DNA of 64,000 bases from Leptobrachium leishanense (lineage: Eukaryota; Chordata; Amphibia; Anura; Megophryidae), in assembly GCA_009667805.1 (NCBI GenBank), contig CM019068.1:9984182-10048181 (forward strand). The letters run 5' to 3'. A program made the position numbers and the translations under genes. Below are positions 34,236 to 47,405 of this stretch, piece by piece; within the stretch, counting starts at the first letter, position 1, and every line of letters begins with the position of its first letter. Under the pieces are notes generated by a model. It did no database searches and was not told where the DNA came from. It worked only from the letters and a program-made list of their open reading frames with translations.

Positions 34236-34946
34236 AGATACCCGCATTTATACAGTAACTCTGGAAATATTACAGTACGGACTTGTCGGTTGTAAATATC
34301 ACTACTCTTGGTGTAGTTTTGCAGGCTGAGAATTTAAGCCCTGTCTCTGAGGGAGAAGCTAATCTGCATTATGGGGAGGGGGGACCCTGCGTGCCCCTAT
34401 TAAACCCAATCAGTCATCCACCTAGAGAACCCTTTCAAGTGGATTTACACTTCATTCTGTGCGCAGTATCTTAAGTGGAACTCATCACTTGTTCCACTCA
34501 CAGAAGGGAAATGAATGAGCCGAGATGGGTGTCCTGCCAAATCTGATACTAGACACCGCACATGTCTGGATAGGCATACCCCTCAAACAGGTACCGGACC
34601 TCCATAATGTCCCCGCTGCTGGTTAACCCCCTCGCTGCTAAGCTGATTAGTGATACATGCTGTATTATATAAAGAACCCGACGGACACTTCATTTGCCAC
34701 AACGCTGCATCCCTGTGTTTTTTGTTTTATGTGTATAAAGAAAATGAAGCGCCGCGTGCCAGGAGTGCACATGGTTTTGCTCTTTTTTTTTAATATTAGT
34801 TACAAATATATATTTTCATTTAGTTTGTTTTTATTATCAACATTATTATTACTTTTCATTTCGATGTAACTCTTGTATCTTGTCGGATTGAGCTGAATTT
34901 TTTTACCCCCATTTTTTATTTCAGCTCACAAGGTTCTATTTTGAGC
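34236..34946. other. Unrecognised sequence
   Basis: No gene or element ends were seen. There is a T-rich stretch near 34785-34860. Confidence 0.4.
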
Positions 34947-35460
34947 TTAAAAAGGCACACTACCACGTACATAAGCTGTAACTTGATTACTTGTGCATTA
35001 CAAATAAAAACACATTATAAAGCACATAATAAAAGATCTTATAAAGTATATGCTGCAGTTTTTTTCTTTGAAGTACTGGTTTGTAAAAAGGAAAATTAAA
35101 GTTAGTTTTTTTTATCTTCTGGTTCCATTTAGTGGATGTATCCCATGAAGCAACATTTACCAAACTACGTACAAAAGCTTTACTTTACTGCTGTGGTTTA
35201 TCTTCTACAGTATTAAACAGTTAATGAGGTGGAGGAGGAAATGTTTAGATAAGGCTGCAGGGGGTTATTGTGATATCCAGGCAATCTGAGATAAACTGAA
35301 TGAGATAAAACAGGGATCTTAAAAACCTTCTAATCTACCCCCTGGTGATAACCTTTGAATACATCCCACACAATACAATGATGTGAGTGGATGACTGACC
35401 CATTCACTCCATTATATGACCAAAGCCACACAGTGAGGAGCAAGTGATGGAAAGAGACAA
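34947..35460 (+). mobile_element. Dispersed repeat R1, copy 3
   Basis: The most complete uninterrupted copy. It holds the ACATAAGCTGTAACTTGATT start, an AT-rich zone, CCCATGAAGCAACATTTACC, AGATAAGGCTGCAGGG, and a distal block ending CACACAGTGAGGAGCAAGTG. The distal block is shared with the start of copy 1 (about 11936-12060). Confidence 0.72.
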
Positions 35461-35461
35461 A

Positions 35462-35930
35462 ATATCACACAATGGATGCACCCAGTGACACACATAGAGG
35501 AAAATATCACACAATGGATGCACCCAGTGACACATATAGAGGAAATGATTACACAATGGATGCGCCCAGTGACACATATACAGGAAAATATCACACAATG
35601 GATGCACCCAGTGACACATATAGAGGAAAATATCACACAATGGATGCGCCCAGTGACACCTATAGAGGAAAATATCACACAATGGATGCACCCAGTGACA
35701 CATATAGAGGAAAATATCACACAATGGATGCGCCCAGTGACACATATAGAGGAAAATATCACACAATGGATGCACCCAGTGACACATATAGAGGAAAATA
35801 TCACACAATGGATGCACCCAGTGACACATATACAGGAAAATATCACACAATGGATGCGCCCAGTGACACATATAGAGGAAAATATCACACAATCGATGCA
35901 CCCAGTGACACATATACAGGAAAATACTTT
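35462..35930 (-). repeat. 42-bp minisatellite, array 2, inverted relative to array 1
   Basis: About 11 units whose minus strand reads as array 1. Both plus- and minus-strand frames (152-195 codons) are open because 42 is a multiple of 3. The right flank TACTTTCTAAACATACAAG mirrors the left flank of array 1. Confidence 0.92.
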
Positions 35931-37445
35931 CTAAACATACAAGAAAAAAACAAAACACATGTAAGAAATCAGCGACATCAAATAAACACAATAAATCATT
36001 TCATTTTTTGGTGATATCTGCCCTTTAATGTTACGATATATCAGGAAAATCAGAGCACTGATAAAATAATATATGGGGGAGGGGTTAAGCAATGGATACA
36101 TTACTTTTTTTGCACACAATTTTGGTAAAACTGGAAAACATGAAATACAAGTTTTGAGAAGTGAATCTGGGTAAAACATTCCCCGAGGGTGTACATGAAG
36201 GTTTATATTTCATCGACTTCACTTGATGACCAAACGCTTATGGACGGTTCTCGAACAACATCCTCCCAGTGTAGTAACACATGAACCACGGACAAAAAAA
36301 CGTGGCCAGCCCCCCAAGTATTCCTAGCATACCGAACAAGAGCCCCAGACCCAGAATTCCCTGCTACTGTGCTGAGGGTGATTTATGGGTTAAGGAATAG
36401 GATTTCCAAGCTACCCTCGTGGATCCTGTCATGACTTAAGGATATGCCTACACTAGCACACATCCACCTGTGCCAATAAAACGGCCATCTGCGCTCATGG
36501 GAATACAGAGAGCGAGCACAAGCTTTTGGGGGGTCTTGGAAAAAGGCCTCCAGAAGCAGTTTGGTGGAGATATCCGAGCCTTGCTTCTCATACGACTGAT
36601 GGGTAAAGTTACCTAAATGCCACAATGCTAAATTTGTGGATAAAAAAAAATGTCGAAAATATTTCTGGTAACGAGAAAACGATCACATTCAGCAAAGTTA
36701 TGGAAAAGGACCTGGGCCATTTACCTGTGTCTGTAACGTAAAACCTCGGCGTGCATAAAACGATGGCTATGAGGCTGATGTCACTGCTCATTCACAGTCA
36801 TGGACGTCACTATGACATTATTATAGATTAAAGCACTCGCTGGGGGCGAGCCAGAGGAACGTATCACCTGACCTTCTACTATCAATGCCAGCATTTTCAG
36901 GCCTGGATGCTGAAAGGTCACACATGGGGCCAAACTCCCTAAACAGGTGAAAAGGCAATGAGGCTCAGAGGTCCTCACAAATGGGTTTGGCTAAAAAAAA
37001 AAAAAAAAAAACATAATCAATCCAGAACTGCCTGAAACATCTTTATGCAAAGGTTAATCACTCGGCGATTGCAAGTTAAATAAAGCTCATAATGCAAACT
37101 TTACATGCAAACGCTAATGTTTTTCCTGGGGTGAAAACAAGCACAGGACTTCTTTAAAAATACGCAGACAGACATCCTGACAACCCTTTAACCTTTTCAT
37201 TACCAAAAAACCTCCATTGTATACACAATTTTGCATTAAAATACAATGAAAAATGAAAATTTAGCACCTTTTAGCCCATTTGCTACAAGGAGCAGCCTCC
37301 AACCTCACTGTAACAAAAAGCTCAACAAACTTTACTGCAGCATTCCAGCAGCCAGAGATTTGTCAGAATACAGGGAGAGCTGTGGGGTCAGTCGCTGCTG
37401 TACAGGGATAAGATTCTGGGGGTTATAATAAGTGTAGATCCCTGT
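35931..37445. other. Unrecognised, apparently unique sequence
   Basis: No gene, array or transposon termini. An A-run lies at about 36992-37010. It is a repeat-poor stretch and could harbour conserved non-coding sequence, untested. Confidence 0.4.
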
Positions 37446-37612
37446 ACAGTACAGATACAAGGTGTTGCTGTAATTGCCATACACAGGCATTATGCGGCAC
37501 ATACAGATACAAGGTGTTGCTGTAATTGCCATACACAGGCATTATGCAGCACATACAGATACAAGGTGTTGCTGTAATTGCCACACACAGGCATTATGCG
37601 GCACATACAGAT
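37446..37612. repeat. 52-bp tandem repeat, about 3 units
   Basis: Units are ACAGATACAAGGTGTTGCTG, then TAATTGCCATACACAGGCAT, then TATGCGGCACAT. Nearly identical, so recent. Confidence 0.9.
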
Positions 37613-38146
37613 ACAATATGTATTTTTCAAGTAATAGATTCACATCCTGAACTTTGACCCCTGTCTCCAAGCCGCCTGTAGTGCTGACTTCTGCAAGAAG
37701 GAAACGGCTGCTATCTTCAGTCGATCCTAGCTCTCACTACTGAAACAAATGGGAAAAGTGCACGTGTGCGTCTCCATCACTTTCTTTGTAGGAACGTCTC
37801 ACCTGCCCAGTACTGAACGTATTGCTGTGTAACTGATAATTACTTACATTCTCAGGTTTACTGCTATGCAGAGACATTGTATACACTGCAACGTGATCTA
37901 CCATGAACACAAAGGAGGAAACATAACCGTAACTAATCTCATTCTTGCCAAATGTCCCAAATTTGGCATAAAATTCCTGCATTTATCATTGATGTCCCTG
38001 TTAAACGATTTTCTTAGCTGGGTTACTTTTTTGCTTTGCCTCCCCCTACCAGGCATCCATAGTGATGTCATCTGTAACCACGTGAACACATTTTAATGTA
38101 AAAACACAATATATTGAAATGCATTCCTGGAGAAAATGCGGAAAAT

Positions 38147-38177
<31 letters not shown>

Positions 38178-38208
38178 TATACACACAACACTAATACATA
38201 AACATACA
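37613..38208. other. Unrecognised sequence ending in a microsatellite
   Basis: (GT)n and (TA)n runs lie at about 38148-38180. No gene was recognised. Confidence 0.4.
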
Positions 38209-39419
38209 AGGGGTTATTCAGAGAGCAACGAAATTTCAGTGCTCTCTCCTTCGGTGACCTCAATTCGCCAACCCTGTGATGACTTCAGCATTCACCGCAG
38301 GGTCCCCAAAGAGCGCCGAATGGACCTGCTGAACACATACGATAAACCGCCGAATCGATCAGATAAACCGCTGAAAAAGCATCAAATCGATCCGAAAAAC
38401 TGCTCAATGCAGCCACAAACCAGCCGAACGCAGCCGACTAATGCCTGAACAGACTGTCGAACGACTCTGAGCAGCCGCCGAACGCCGGTGGAAAAAGCAT
38501 TCACTTCAGGGTCCCCGAAGAGTGCCGAATGGACCTGCTGAACGTATACAATAAACCGCCAAATCAATCGGATAAAGCACTGAAAAAACACTGAATCGAT
38601 AACATAAACCGCCAAAAAAACGCCGAATCGATAAGATAAACCGCTGAAAAGCCCCCGAACCGAGCTGAAAAAACACAGAATGCATCTGAAAAACAGCCAA
38701 ATCGATAAGATAAACCGACGAGAAAACCCCGAATCGATCTGAAAAACAGCCGAGCGCAGCCACAAACCCGACGAACACAGCTGACGAACCAGTTACAGGT
38801 ACAAGTTTCTATTGAGTGCTAACAAGTTCTAAAGCACTGTATCGCCGAACAGAACACTGAACGACTCCGAGCAGGTGCTGAACGCCAACAGAAAAAGCTG
38901 ACCAGCCAACGAACAGGGGTAAAAAAAAAGAAAGTAAGAAAAACGCAAGAACTAGTGCATGAAAATGCCTGGAAATAATATATAAGGTCCTTTGAATAAA
39001 AATAAAAAGTTCTGTTACAGAATAAAAAAAAAACACGCCACTTAAAATCAGAATCATAAATTTCTCCGAAAAAATCCCGAACAATGCCTAACAAATCCTA
39101 AAAAATAAATGAATAGACTTTTTGCTGCAAATAAAAGGAATAAAGGGTTGAATCAATATTTAATAAAAAACGGTAATTTGTTTTGCGTTGAAACCTGATT
39201 AAACCACCGCAAATCTGAGCATTTTGCCAACTTTCCCCTGCCGGTCGGCGTCCTCTGAGTAGATTAACAGTACTTCTCTATGGGGATGTCACTGCTGCCG
39301 AAGGTCACCGTATTTTGCTAATATTGGGCGAATCGCCAACTTTTTGAATAGCCGAATGGCCATGAAATTGAACCGTACGAGGAACTTCGGTGCAATTTGG
39401 TGCTGTTTGAAAAACTCCT
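38209..39419 (+). mobile_element. Family B element, copy e, with an internal duplication
   Basis: Starts AGGGGTTATTCAGAGAGC and ends GAAAAACTCCT, with ACA on both sides (38206-38208 and 39420-39422). A block of about 210 bp beginning CAGGGTCCCCAAAGAG (about 38297) recurs from about 38507 (CAGGGTCCCCGAAGAG), so the left half is duplicated. The right half is family-typical with a single internal unit near 39290. Confidence 0.72.
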
Positions 39420-41204
39420 ACAGTAATGCTTAAAAAGGTTAAGATTAAAGCTCAATATATTGCTGTAACTTTTATACAGTATATTTTATTCCACAACAAG
39501 ACTGGATTTATTATATCATTAATAATAAAGCGAATCTGGACAAACCCAGGAGCCAAGAGGCCACTGGATGTGAGAACTTTACCACTGGTTCCTAAATTTC
39601 TGGATTATTTTACAGAAATCTATAAAGCGGCTCCTTATAATGTGTATCCGGCTCCTAGGTTTGCTATGAATGGCCCTGTAATACCCGTATTATAATATTT
39701 GATCCTTCGTGGCTTCCGTCGTCGCTGCTGATGCAGACTTTATGCAGCGACGTTGATCGCCCCCCCTAGTCCACACACATCTGGACTACCACTCCATGAT
39801 CCTCAGCCGGACTGAACCTCAAATTTTTAAACCGTAGTAATAATAAAAAAAAATTTTTTAAAGTGACCCGATGTTAAAACGCCCCACTACTATCCACCCG
39901 CACACATTATCCCGGCAGGAGCGCCGGGGTGAGCTGCAGGTTTCAGCCCATCTGCTCCAATCCTCTCCTGCCTGAAAAAAACCAGATGCATTGAATTTCT
40001 CGTAAAACAGCAATAAAAAAATAACAAATCGAGCCCGTGACCCCGAATTAAAAGGGGCTCCTGTTCTGCTGTGAATTGCCCTGAAATATGGATCAATTTA
40101 CTGCTGTCTGATCGGTTTGTAGCTATACGCATTACCGCCGGGACAGCTGTGAGCGCCGGGGATCATACGGCAGCCCCGGACCGGGCGGACCGCGGCCGTC
40201 AAACTGACTGACAGTGGATTAAGTGTTCCCTTCCATTCGGGGTGATTACCTGTTCGCATTGCGCTGGCCCCCGCACCCCACTAAACAAATATGAGCCGTA
40301 ACGACCAACCGACAGGTGTCTGACAGGCGCATTACAGGTTTAAAGCGAGTCACCCTAAAACAGGGGCTTATGGGTTACACGCAAAATTTATATTATAAAA
40401 GATCTGCAACATCCAGGCGGCGCGGCGCGGCGTGCACACAATGCAACCGGGAAACTGCCACTGAATACATCACCACCAAAAAACAGTGTCTACAGAGCAA
40501 GACTACACGCACATAAAGAACCCCCATTTTAATCTATTTTTTAGCGGTGGGATTTAGATTTACCTGTCACTGAGTGCAAAATAATGAGTATATATATATA
40601 CATACACACAGTATATACACAATATATTTATTAATATTAAGGATTCTGCAATGATTAATATTCCACATATTAGCATAAAAATTTTGGCCATTTAAAAATT
40701 TTGCCACTTAATAAGCAGCTGAAATATAAAAGAGTTTTTGCGAATTTACCAAAACGACCATCTTTATTTAATTCTCAATTCATCACGCAAGAAGTCTCAA
40801 CGAATAAAGGGTAAAATATCCCATGACATACATTCCCTAATGATTACATCATAGGCTGAGTGTCCGAAATGCCCGAGACCAGAATTGTTCTGGATTTTGG
40901 GGGGATTGAGGAATATTTGCATATATATGGAGATATCTTGGGCACCCAAGTCTAATCATGGCATTCATTTATGTTTCACACGCTTTATAAACACACATAA
41001 ATATTTATAATCATTTTGTCACCGTCACTTCAGGGGGGAAACCTTCCACTTCTAAAAAAAAAAAAATCAGATTTCGGAATTCCAGGGATGCTCAACCTTT
41101 GTAACATTTTTAAAATCTAGTTACAAGAATAGAAAATGTATTTGTTTTCTTATTTTATAATTATATGGTTTCTGCTACATTCTGTATGTTTAATACAATA
41201 CATC
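39420..41204. other. Mostly unrecognised; degraded hAT-like fragment
   Basis: 39560-39690 resembles 50809-50954 (GGTTCCTAAATTT, TTATTTTACA, CGGCTCCT) and may be an old hAT relic. A GC-rich stretch lies at 40130-40205 and a TA/CA microsatellite at about 40588-40640. No gene was recognised. Confidence 0.4.
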
Positions 41205-42060
41205 ATAGGGTCTAGTCACAAAGCACAGAAACTGCGTGCAAATTGGAGGCTTTGCAATCTGTCCCATTTCAGTTCACTTTGGCGATTCCATTTTCACGAA
41301 AATATTGTGAATTTCCTATTAACGAATACCCGTCGTATTTTGCCAAAATTGGAGTCACTGAAGCAGTAATCGGACGCCAGCGAAAACCTACAAATTGCCC
41401 CGATAAATCGCCGAATTGGCATTGGCGAATTCCACTGAACTGAAAAGAAAAAAAGGCATCTCTTATTCTCCTAATAGGGAGATAAATCAATAAAAATGTA
41501 GTGAAAATATGTAAATAATAAAAAAGGTCCATTAAAAAAATTATAAAAAGGTCTGTTACAAAATAAAAAAACTTTTAAAAAAAGAAGAAAAAAAATGTCT
41601 ACTAAAAAAATACAAGAATGTCGTAATAAAAAGTTTTTTTGCGATAAATAAAAAGAATAGAGAGTCTTTAAAATGTATTTTACAGATATTAAATTTTTTA
41701 CATTGAACCTTGTTCGATTTATCTGTTTAAACCTGTTGAATTTAAATACCGAAATCAAGTAATTTCTCTGCAATTCGGCGTTCTATGAATAGAAGGCACA
41801 ACAGTCTTCTATGGAACAATATCAATGGTTTTTTTTGTTTGTTTGTTTTTTAGAAAGGATTTTACCAGGAAGGATACATTGAGATTTCTCTCGTTTTCAA
41901 GTTTGTCCTGGGTGGCGATGTTGTCGAACTGCGCTGAATTGCAACGTATTTTGCTGTCGCTTCGACGGTTTGGTGAATTGACAGCTTTGTGAATAGAAGA
42001 ATTGCCCTGAAAAGTCATTACAGATTTCAGTGTTTCGCACTGTTTAACAGTAACACTGGA
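41205..42060 (+). mobile_element. Possible old family B relative (copy f)
   Basis: A diverged GGGTCTAGTCACAAAGCACA start, CGCCAATTCGGC-like blocks and a right part ending TTTCAGTGTTTCGCAC echo family B, but the termini are not clean inverted repeats. A fragment of repeat R2 (41862-41916, TACATTGAGATTTCTCTCGT) is inserted. Confidence 0.35.
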
Positions 42061-43215
42061 TAAATAAAACACCATTTCAGATTTTCTTCACGTGAAAAGA
42101 TTAGAAGGACATTTATAACGAGCACAAATGCTCTTAAATTAAAATGCAGTTCTGTTAATTTACACAAATGGATGATTCAGTCTTTAAAAAGGTCGGGCGT
42201 CCTCGAAGCAGAGCCGAGTCAGATGTATTCTAGGGCTAAGATCGGTATTTGGGTTGTAAATTCACATTTTGGAGGGTAGTAAATTCAGCTACAAGGGTCA
42301 CATTTTATTGATCATATCTAAGTGCTTTTAGCTGGATTTTACGGCATCACCATATGTAACATATTTTCTGATGTGGAAAAAAATTAAACCATGTCTCCAG
42401 ATTTGTGGGTTCAATTGAAACAAGTTGCGACGGAAAAGAGCGTTTTGAAACGTCCAACATGTAAATGGCCTGTGACTTACGGGAAAAGCAAAAAACTAAA
42501 GTGTTCATGTGTAAATATTTGCTTTATTTATTTGAAAATGTATAAAAAAACATATATTATGTATTTATGTGCATTATCTATATATATATCTAGATTGTAA
42601 ACTATGTGAGCAGGGCAGGTGAAATCTTACACCTCCTGTTTCAGTGATCGACTTTTGTATTATACTTAACATTGTGAGCGCAAATGCGTTTGTGCGCTGG
42701 TACGAGGATGGTATTACAATCTATGCGCAGGATTTAACGCACAGCATTTGCACGCATAATTTTAACATTTTTGAAAAGCTGGTGTTAATGGCAAATCTGA
42801 ACGTCCTGGCCGAAACCAAATACACCAAAAATAAAAATACAGCACAGTATAGTTACACATTCTACACATACCCAAACAATAAATTTGAGAAATTGTGCGT
42901 GTTTTTTTTTTTTTTGATGCAGCAGATATGCGCAGATTGACTTTGACAGGTGCAAAAACTTAACATGAGACAATTAAGGTTCTTAATTCTGATTGGCTGA
43001 ATCGCGTGAAAAAACAGTCCGCACATCAGTTTCTGCGCGCAGCGTTAATGCGCGCGCGTTTTTGAGCGTCTTTTTTACACGCGTTATTTTTTGACGGATG
43101 AAATAATGCACGAGGATTGTAATACCAGCGTTAATTTAGGCGCGTTAACGTTTAACGCTTCGCGCAAAAATACACGTGTTTACCGTGCATTTTTGCGTGA
43201 AGAATGTAATAGAGC
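42061..43215. other. Degraded repeat, partly CpG-rich
   Basis: About 42585-42640 is a fragment of an R3-type tail (ATTGTAAACTATGTGAGCAG). The stretch from about 42660 to 43205 is rich in GCGC and ends TGAAGAATGTAATAGAGCCC. It could be a non-autonomous DNA element, but I cannot find its other end. Confidence 0.35.
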
Positions 43216-43277
43216 CCAAAGTGTTTTACCAGGAAGGATACATTGAGATTTCTCTCGTTTTCAAGTATGTCCTGGGT
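43216..43277 (+). repeat. R2 tail repeat, copy 3
   Basis: Contains ACCAGGAAGGATACATTGAG then ATTTCTCTCGTTTTCAAG, near-identical to other copies in the window. Confidence 0.7.
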
Positions 43278-43689
43278 ATATAGTATAGCTACAAAAACAG
43301 CATCACATGACATATACATACACAATACATACTGCATATAATCTATATTCATACGCATCACATATACACACCTGCATATTATATGTAAGGGGTTATTCGC
43401 TAAGCACCGCTGTGTGATTGAAGTTTGCCATAGTTTCAACCACTGTGAAACAACAAGCAAAATCACTGTTGTTGCAACTACATTAAACTTCAACGATGCA
43501 CAGAAACAAAATGTTACACTGGCAGGAGAACTTGCTGCAAATAGCGGTGAAACCGCACCAGCGCTATTCTTTCATGAGCTGAGCACCCTGCGGCTATCCT
43601 CCAGTGTTCTGTTGTTTGTAACACCTGGGAATATATAATCAGATATTTTAAAATCTCGATACAAATAACGTGAGACGACATTGACTCAA
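43278..43689. other. Unrecognised; possible TIR-element end
   Basis: AGGGGTTATTCGCTAAGC at about 43388 resembles family B termini, but no matching right end was found. The rest shows nothing recognisable. Confidence 0.35.
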
Positions 43690-44790
43690 ACATATATAAA
43701 CGCACACACCCCCTTTCTCATATACACATACACCCCCTTTCTCATACACACATATATAAACGCACGCACACCCTTCCCCATACACACATATATAAACGCA
43801 CACACACCCTTTCTCATATACACATATATAAAAGCACACACCCCCTTCCACATACACACATATATAAATGCACACACCCCCTTTCTCATACACACATATA
43901 TAAACGCACACACCCCCTTTCTCATATACACATATATAAATGCACACACACCCTTTCCCATACACACATATATAAAAGCACACACCCCCTTCCACATACA
44001 CACATATATAAATGCACACACACCCTTCAACCATACATACATATATAAACGCACACACCCTTCCCCATACACCCATATATAAACACACACACACACACAC
44101 CCTTTCCCATACACACATATATAAACGTAGACACCCTTTCCCATAGACACATATAAACGCACACACATCCTTTCTCATACACACATATATAAACGCACAC
44201 ATACCCTTTCCCATACACACATATATAAACGCACACACACCCTTTCCCATACACACATATATAAACGCACACACACACCCTTCAACCATACATATATAAA
44301 TGCACACTCCCCCTTCCACATACACACATGTATAAATGCACACACACCCTTCAACCATACACACATATATAAACGCACACACACACCCTTCAACCATACA
44401 CACATATATAAATGCACACACACCCTTCAACCATACATACATATATAAACGCACACACCCTTCCCCATACACACATAAACACACACACACACACACACCC
44501 TTCCCCATACACACATATATAAATGCACACACCCTTCAACCATACATACATATATAAACACACACACACTCTTCCCCATATACACATAAACGCCATTCTT
44601 CCATATATACACATATATAAACGCGAACACACCCTTCCATATATACACATATATAAACGCGAACACACCCTTCCCCATACACACATATATAAACACACAC
44701 ACCCTTTCGCATACACACATATATAAATGCAAACACACCCTTTCCCATACACACATATATAAACGCGAACACACCCTTCCCCATATGTAC
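43690..44790. repeat. 34-37-bp minisatellite, about 30 units
   Basis: Units contain CATACACACATATATAAACG then CACACACACCCTTTCC. Length variation comes from the CA run. The Tyr/Val/Cys-rich minus-strand frames (up to 294 codons) and Thr/His-rich plus-strand frames are artefacts. Many units hold TATATAAA, a TATA-box-like string. Confidence 0.93.
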
Positions 44791-45327
44791 ATTCCTTTTT
44801 AACTTCCAAAATAGTCCAGTGTCAGGTATCAGTAGCTGGATTCTCCGGGCGCTATATCCCCGTCTGATCCATGCACACGTTATGTTGCATGTGTCGGAGA
44901 TGCCTTTAGTTTGACTAGGTGGCGAAACGGCGACTCCTGAAAGCAGCACTGGATATTCTCCAACTCAAAAAAACAATCATTTCCAACTACCGGCTCAATA
45001 ACTCTGCATAAATATAAGCTTTTCTTTCCCCACTTTTGGCTCATTTCATGTTTTTACTCCAGCAGGGACCTGACATGAGAATGATGAGATGTGTGATAAG
45101 GTTCTCCTTAAAACCAAAGGGCAAGAACCGGGGAATTGTATCAGCGGCATAATATTCTTGCACATACAAGAGGAGCAGTGCGGCCGCTGGTTTATAAAAA
45201 CCTGGATTAGAAATTGTATCCCTTAACCCCAACACAACACGGCGCCCCTCCTGTTGTACCCCCTAGACTCAACATAAGAGAACAGCACCCTCACCTCTCC
45301 TGTGCACAACAGGATCTTCATCCCAAT
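44791..45327. other. Unrecognised sequence
   Basis: No gene or element ends were recognised. Confidence 0.4.
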
Positions 45328-45979
45328 GCATATGGCTCCTCCATATATATTCAGGGTGTGCGGGTGTCTTGTTAGGGGCTCCTCCATATATATTTAGGGT
45401 GTGCGGGTGTCTTGTTAGGGGCTCCTCCATATATTCAGGGTGTGCGGGTGTATTTTTAGGGGCTCCTCCATATATTCAGGGTGTGTGGGTGTCTTTTTAG
45501 GGGCTCCTCCATATATTCAGGGTGTGCAGGTGTCTTTTTAGGGGCTTCTCTATATATTCAGGGTGGGCGGGTGTCTTTTTAGGGGCTCCTCCATATATTC
45601 AGGGTGTGCGGGTGTCTTTTTAGGGGCTCCTCCATATATTCAGGGTGTGTGGGTGTCTTTTTAGTGGCTCCTCCATATATTCAGGGTGTGTGGGTGTATT
45701 TTTAGGGGCTCCTCCATATATTCAGGGTGTGTAGGTGTGTTTTTAGGGGCTCCTCCATATATTCAGGGTGTGTAGGTGTGTTTTTAGGGGCTCCTCCATA
45801 TATTCAGGGTGTGTGGGTGTCTTTTTAGGGGCTCCTCCATATATTCAGGGTGTGTGGGTGTCTTTTATGGGGCTCCTCCATAAATTCAGGGTGTGTGGGT
45901 GTGTTTTTAGGGGTTCCTCCATATATTCAGGGTGTGCGGGTTTCTTTTCAGGGGCTCCTCCATATATTTAGGGTGCTCA
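45328..45979. repeat. 41-42-bp minisatellite, about 15 units
   Basis: Units are GGGGCTCCTCCATATATTCA then GGGTGTGTGGGTGTCTTTTTAG. Just beyond it, AGAGATGCAACACAAT occurs twice within about 50 bp. Confidence 0.92.
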
Positions 45980-46033
45980 GAGATGCAACACAATAAAACA
46001 CCCAGCACAGCAGAGATGCAACACAATTTAAAC

Positions 46034-46173
46034 CAGGAGTCAGCAACCATGCCCCCCCCCCCAGATGTTATGGAACTACATCTCGTGAGATGCTCAGACA
46101 CCCAGTGGGTTGGCAGCGACTCATGGGAAATGTAGTTCCAAAATATCTGGAGGGCCAAGGTTGCTGACTCCTG
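46034..46173. mobile_element. Short hAT-like MITE, 140 bp
   Basis: CAGGAGTCAGCAACC at the left and GGTTGCTGACTCCTG at the right are perfect inverted termini, and the interior is partly palindromic (GAACTACATCTC ... GAAATGTAGTTCC). The ends resemble widespread vertebrate hAT MITEs with CAGGGGTCGGCAACC termini (from memory). No clear 8-bp duplication remains. Confidence 0.75.
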
Positions 46174-47405
46174 CTCGAAGCTTAATAAATGCTGTTAGAA
46201 ATTGCTTGATGTAAATAAGATACTTGCCCTTGTTCTAAATGACATTTCTATAAATGATTTGATACGCTGTGAAATTATAAGATTTACCCTAAGGTGATCA
46301 CACAGCTCAGATATTTACAGACATTTTTGTTGCTTGATTTTCCCCCTCACATTTAATGGAGCTTTCGGTCACAGCATATCGCCCGCGTGAATGTCAGGAG
46401 TATACGAGAAAAAAATAATCCTGTCTGTAAGGCGACCCACAATGGCCACTAAATAACGAGATCTCAGATTTACAGCTGTTTGAGGTATGGATGGAGAGGA
46501 CGCCTGGTCCATCACGCACCGGATACATGTGTTTTCATAGGAATCCTAGAAGCTTGAGGCCGGACAGACCCAGGCATTGGAGACTTCTCTCTCTCCAGCT
46601 GGCTATGGCAGAACTGAATCATTTATCATTAGATTACATTTTGCTTCCAAACAACGAGACGCGTTTTGGAAGGATAAGTTACAGGCCATGATGGATGTTC
46701 TGTCAACCTGGTTCTTCACGCAGAGGAGGAGAACAGGTAGAAAAAACACACACATATACAATATATATGTAACGGGTAAAGCAAGGAGTGCAGTTAATCC
46801 TAGGATTACCCGGGTAATCCTGACACTACCCAGGTGTCATTAGCAAAAGTCCGAAGTGAAATGAAATTTCGGACTTTACCCGGGTAATCTGCAAAGTATC
46901 CAGAGGCGTCTGGGTACTCTGCTTTTCTGCTCTATTTTAACCGGGTAATTCGCACATTACCCTAGTATTGCGGATAAAGTGTGATGTGCAACGAAACATC
47001 GGACTTTATCCGGGTAATCTGCAAAATATCCAAACTCCTCTGGGTTCTCGGCTTTTTTGGGCTTTTCAGCAGGTTACAGGTGACTGAATTCCGAAGATTG
47101 ACCCGGGTAAAGCTGCAAACTGTTATCTGACTGATAACAAAATTGTGTTTTTGGTTGTTTTTAATGAAATTGTATCCACAGTCACAAACCTCACTAAATA
47201 ACCGTTGTGTAACTCTTTGCATTAATTGTCTGAAAATTTATTTATGAAGATAAAGATATTATATAAAGAGTAACCTAATGGTTATTATGTTTTATAAATT
47301 ATATATAAGCACATATGACACATAATAAAGATCATGTATATGGTAATTTGTATGTTTATTTTTAAAGTATAATTACATATAGCGTATCAGATGTTAAATA
47401 TTATA
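46174..47405. other. Unrecognised, with a duplicated module
   Basis: A motif with CGGACTTTACCCGGGTAATC, then TGCAAAGTATCC, occurs at about 46867 and again, modified, at about 47003. Further TTACCCGGGTAA-like palindromes lie nearby. This may be a dimeric non-autonomous element of unknown class. The 46491-46843 frames have no recognisable domain. Confidence 0.4.

Noticed and set aside
43648..44949. Val/Cys/Tyr-rich and Thr/His-rich frames
   Set aside because: Low-complexity 36-bp array, no domain, frames open on both strands.
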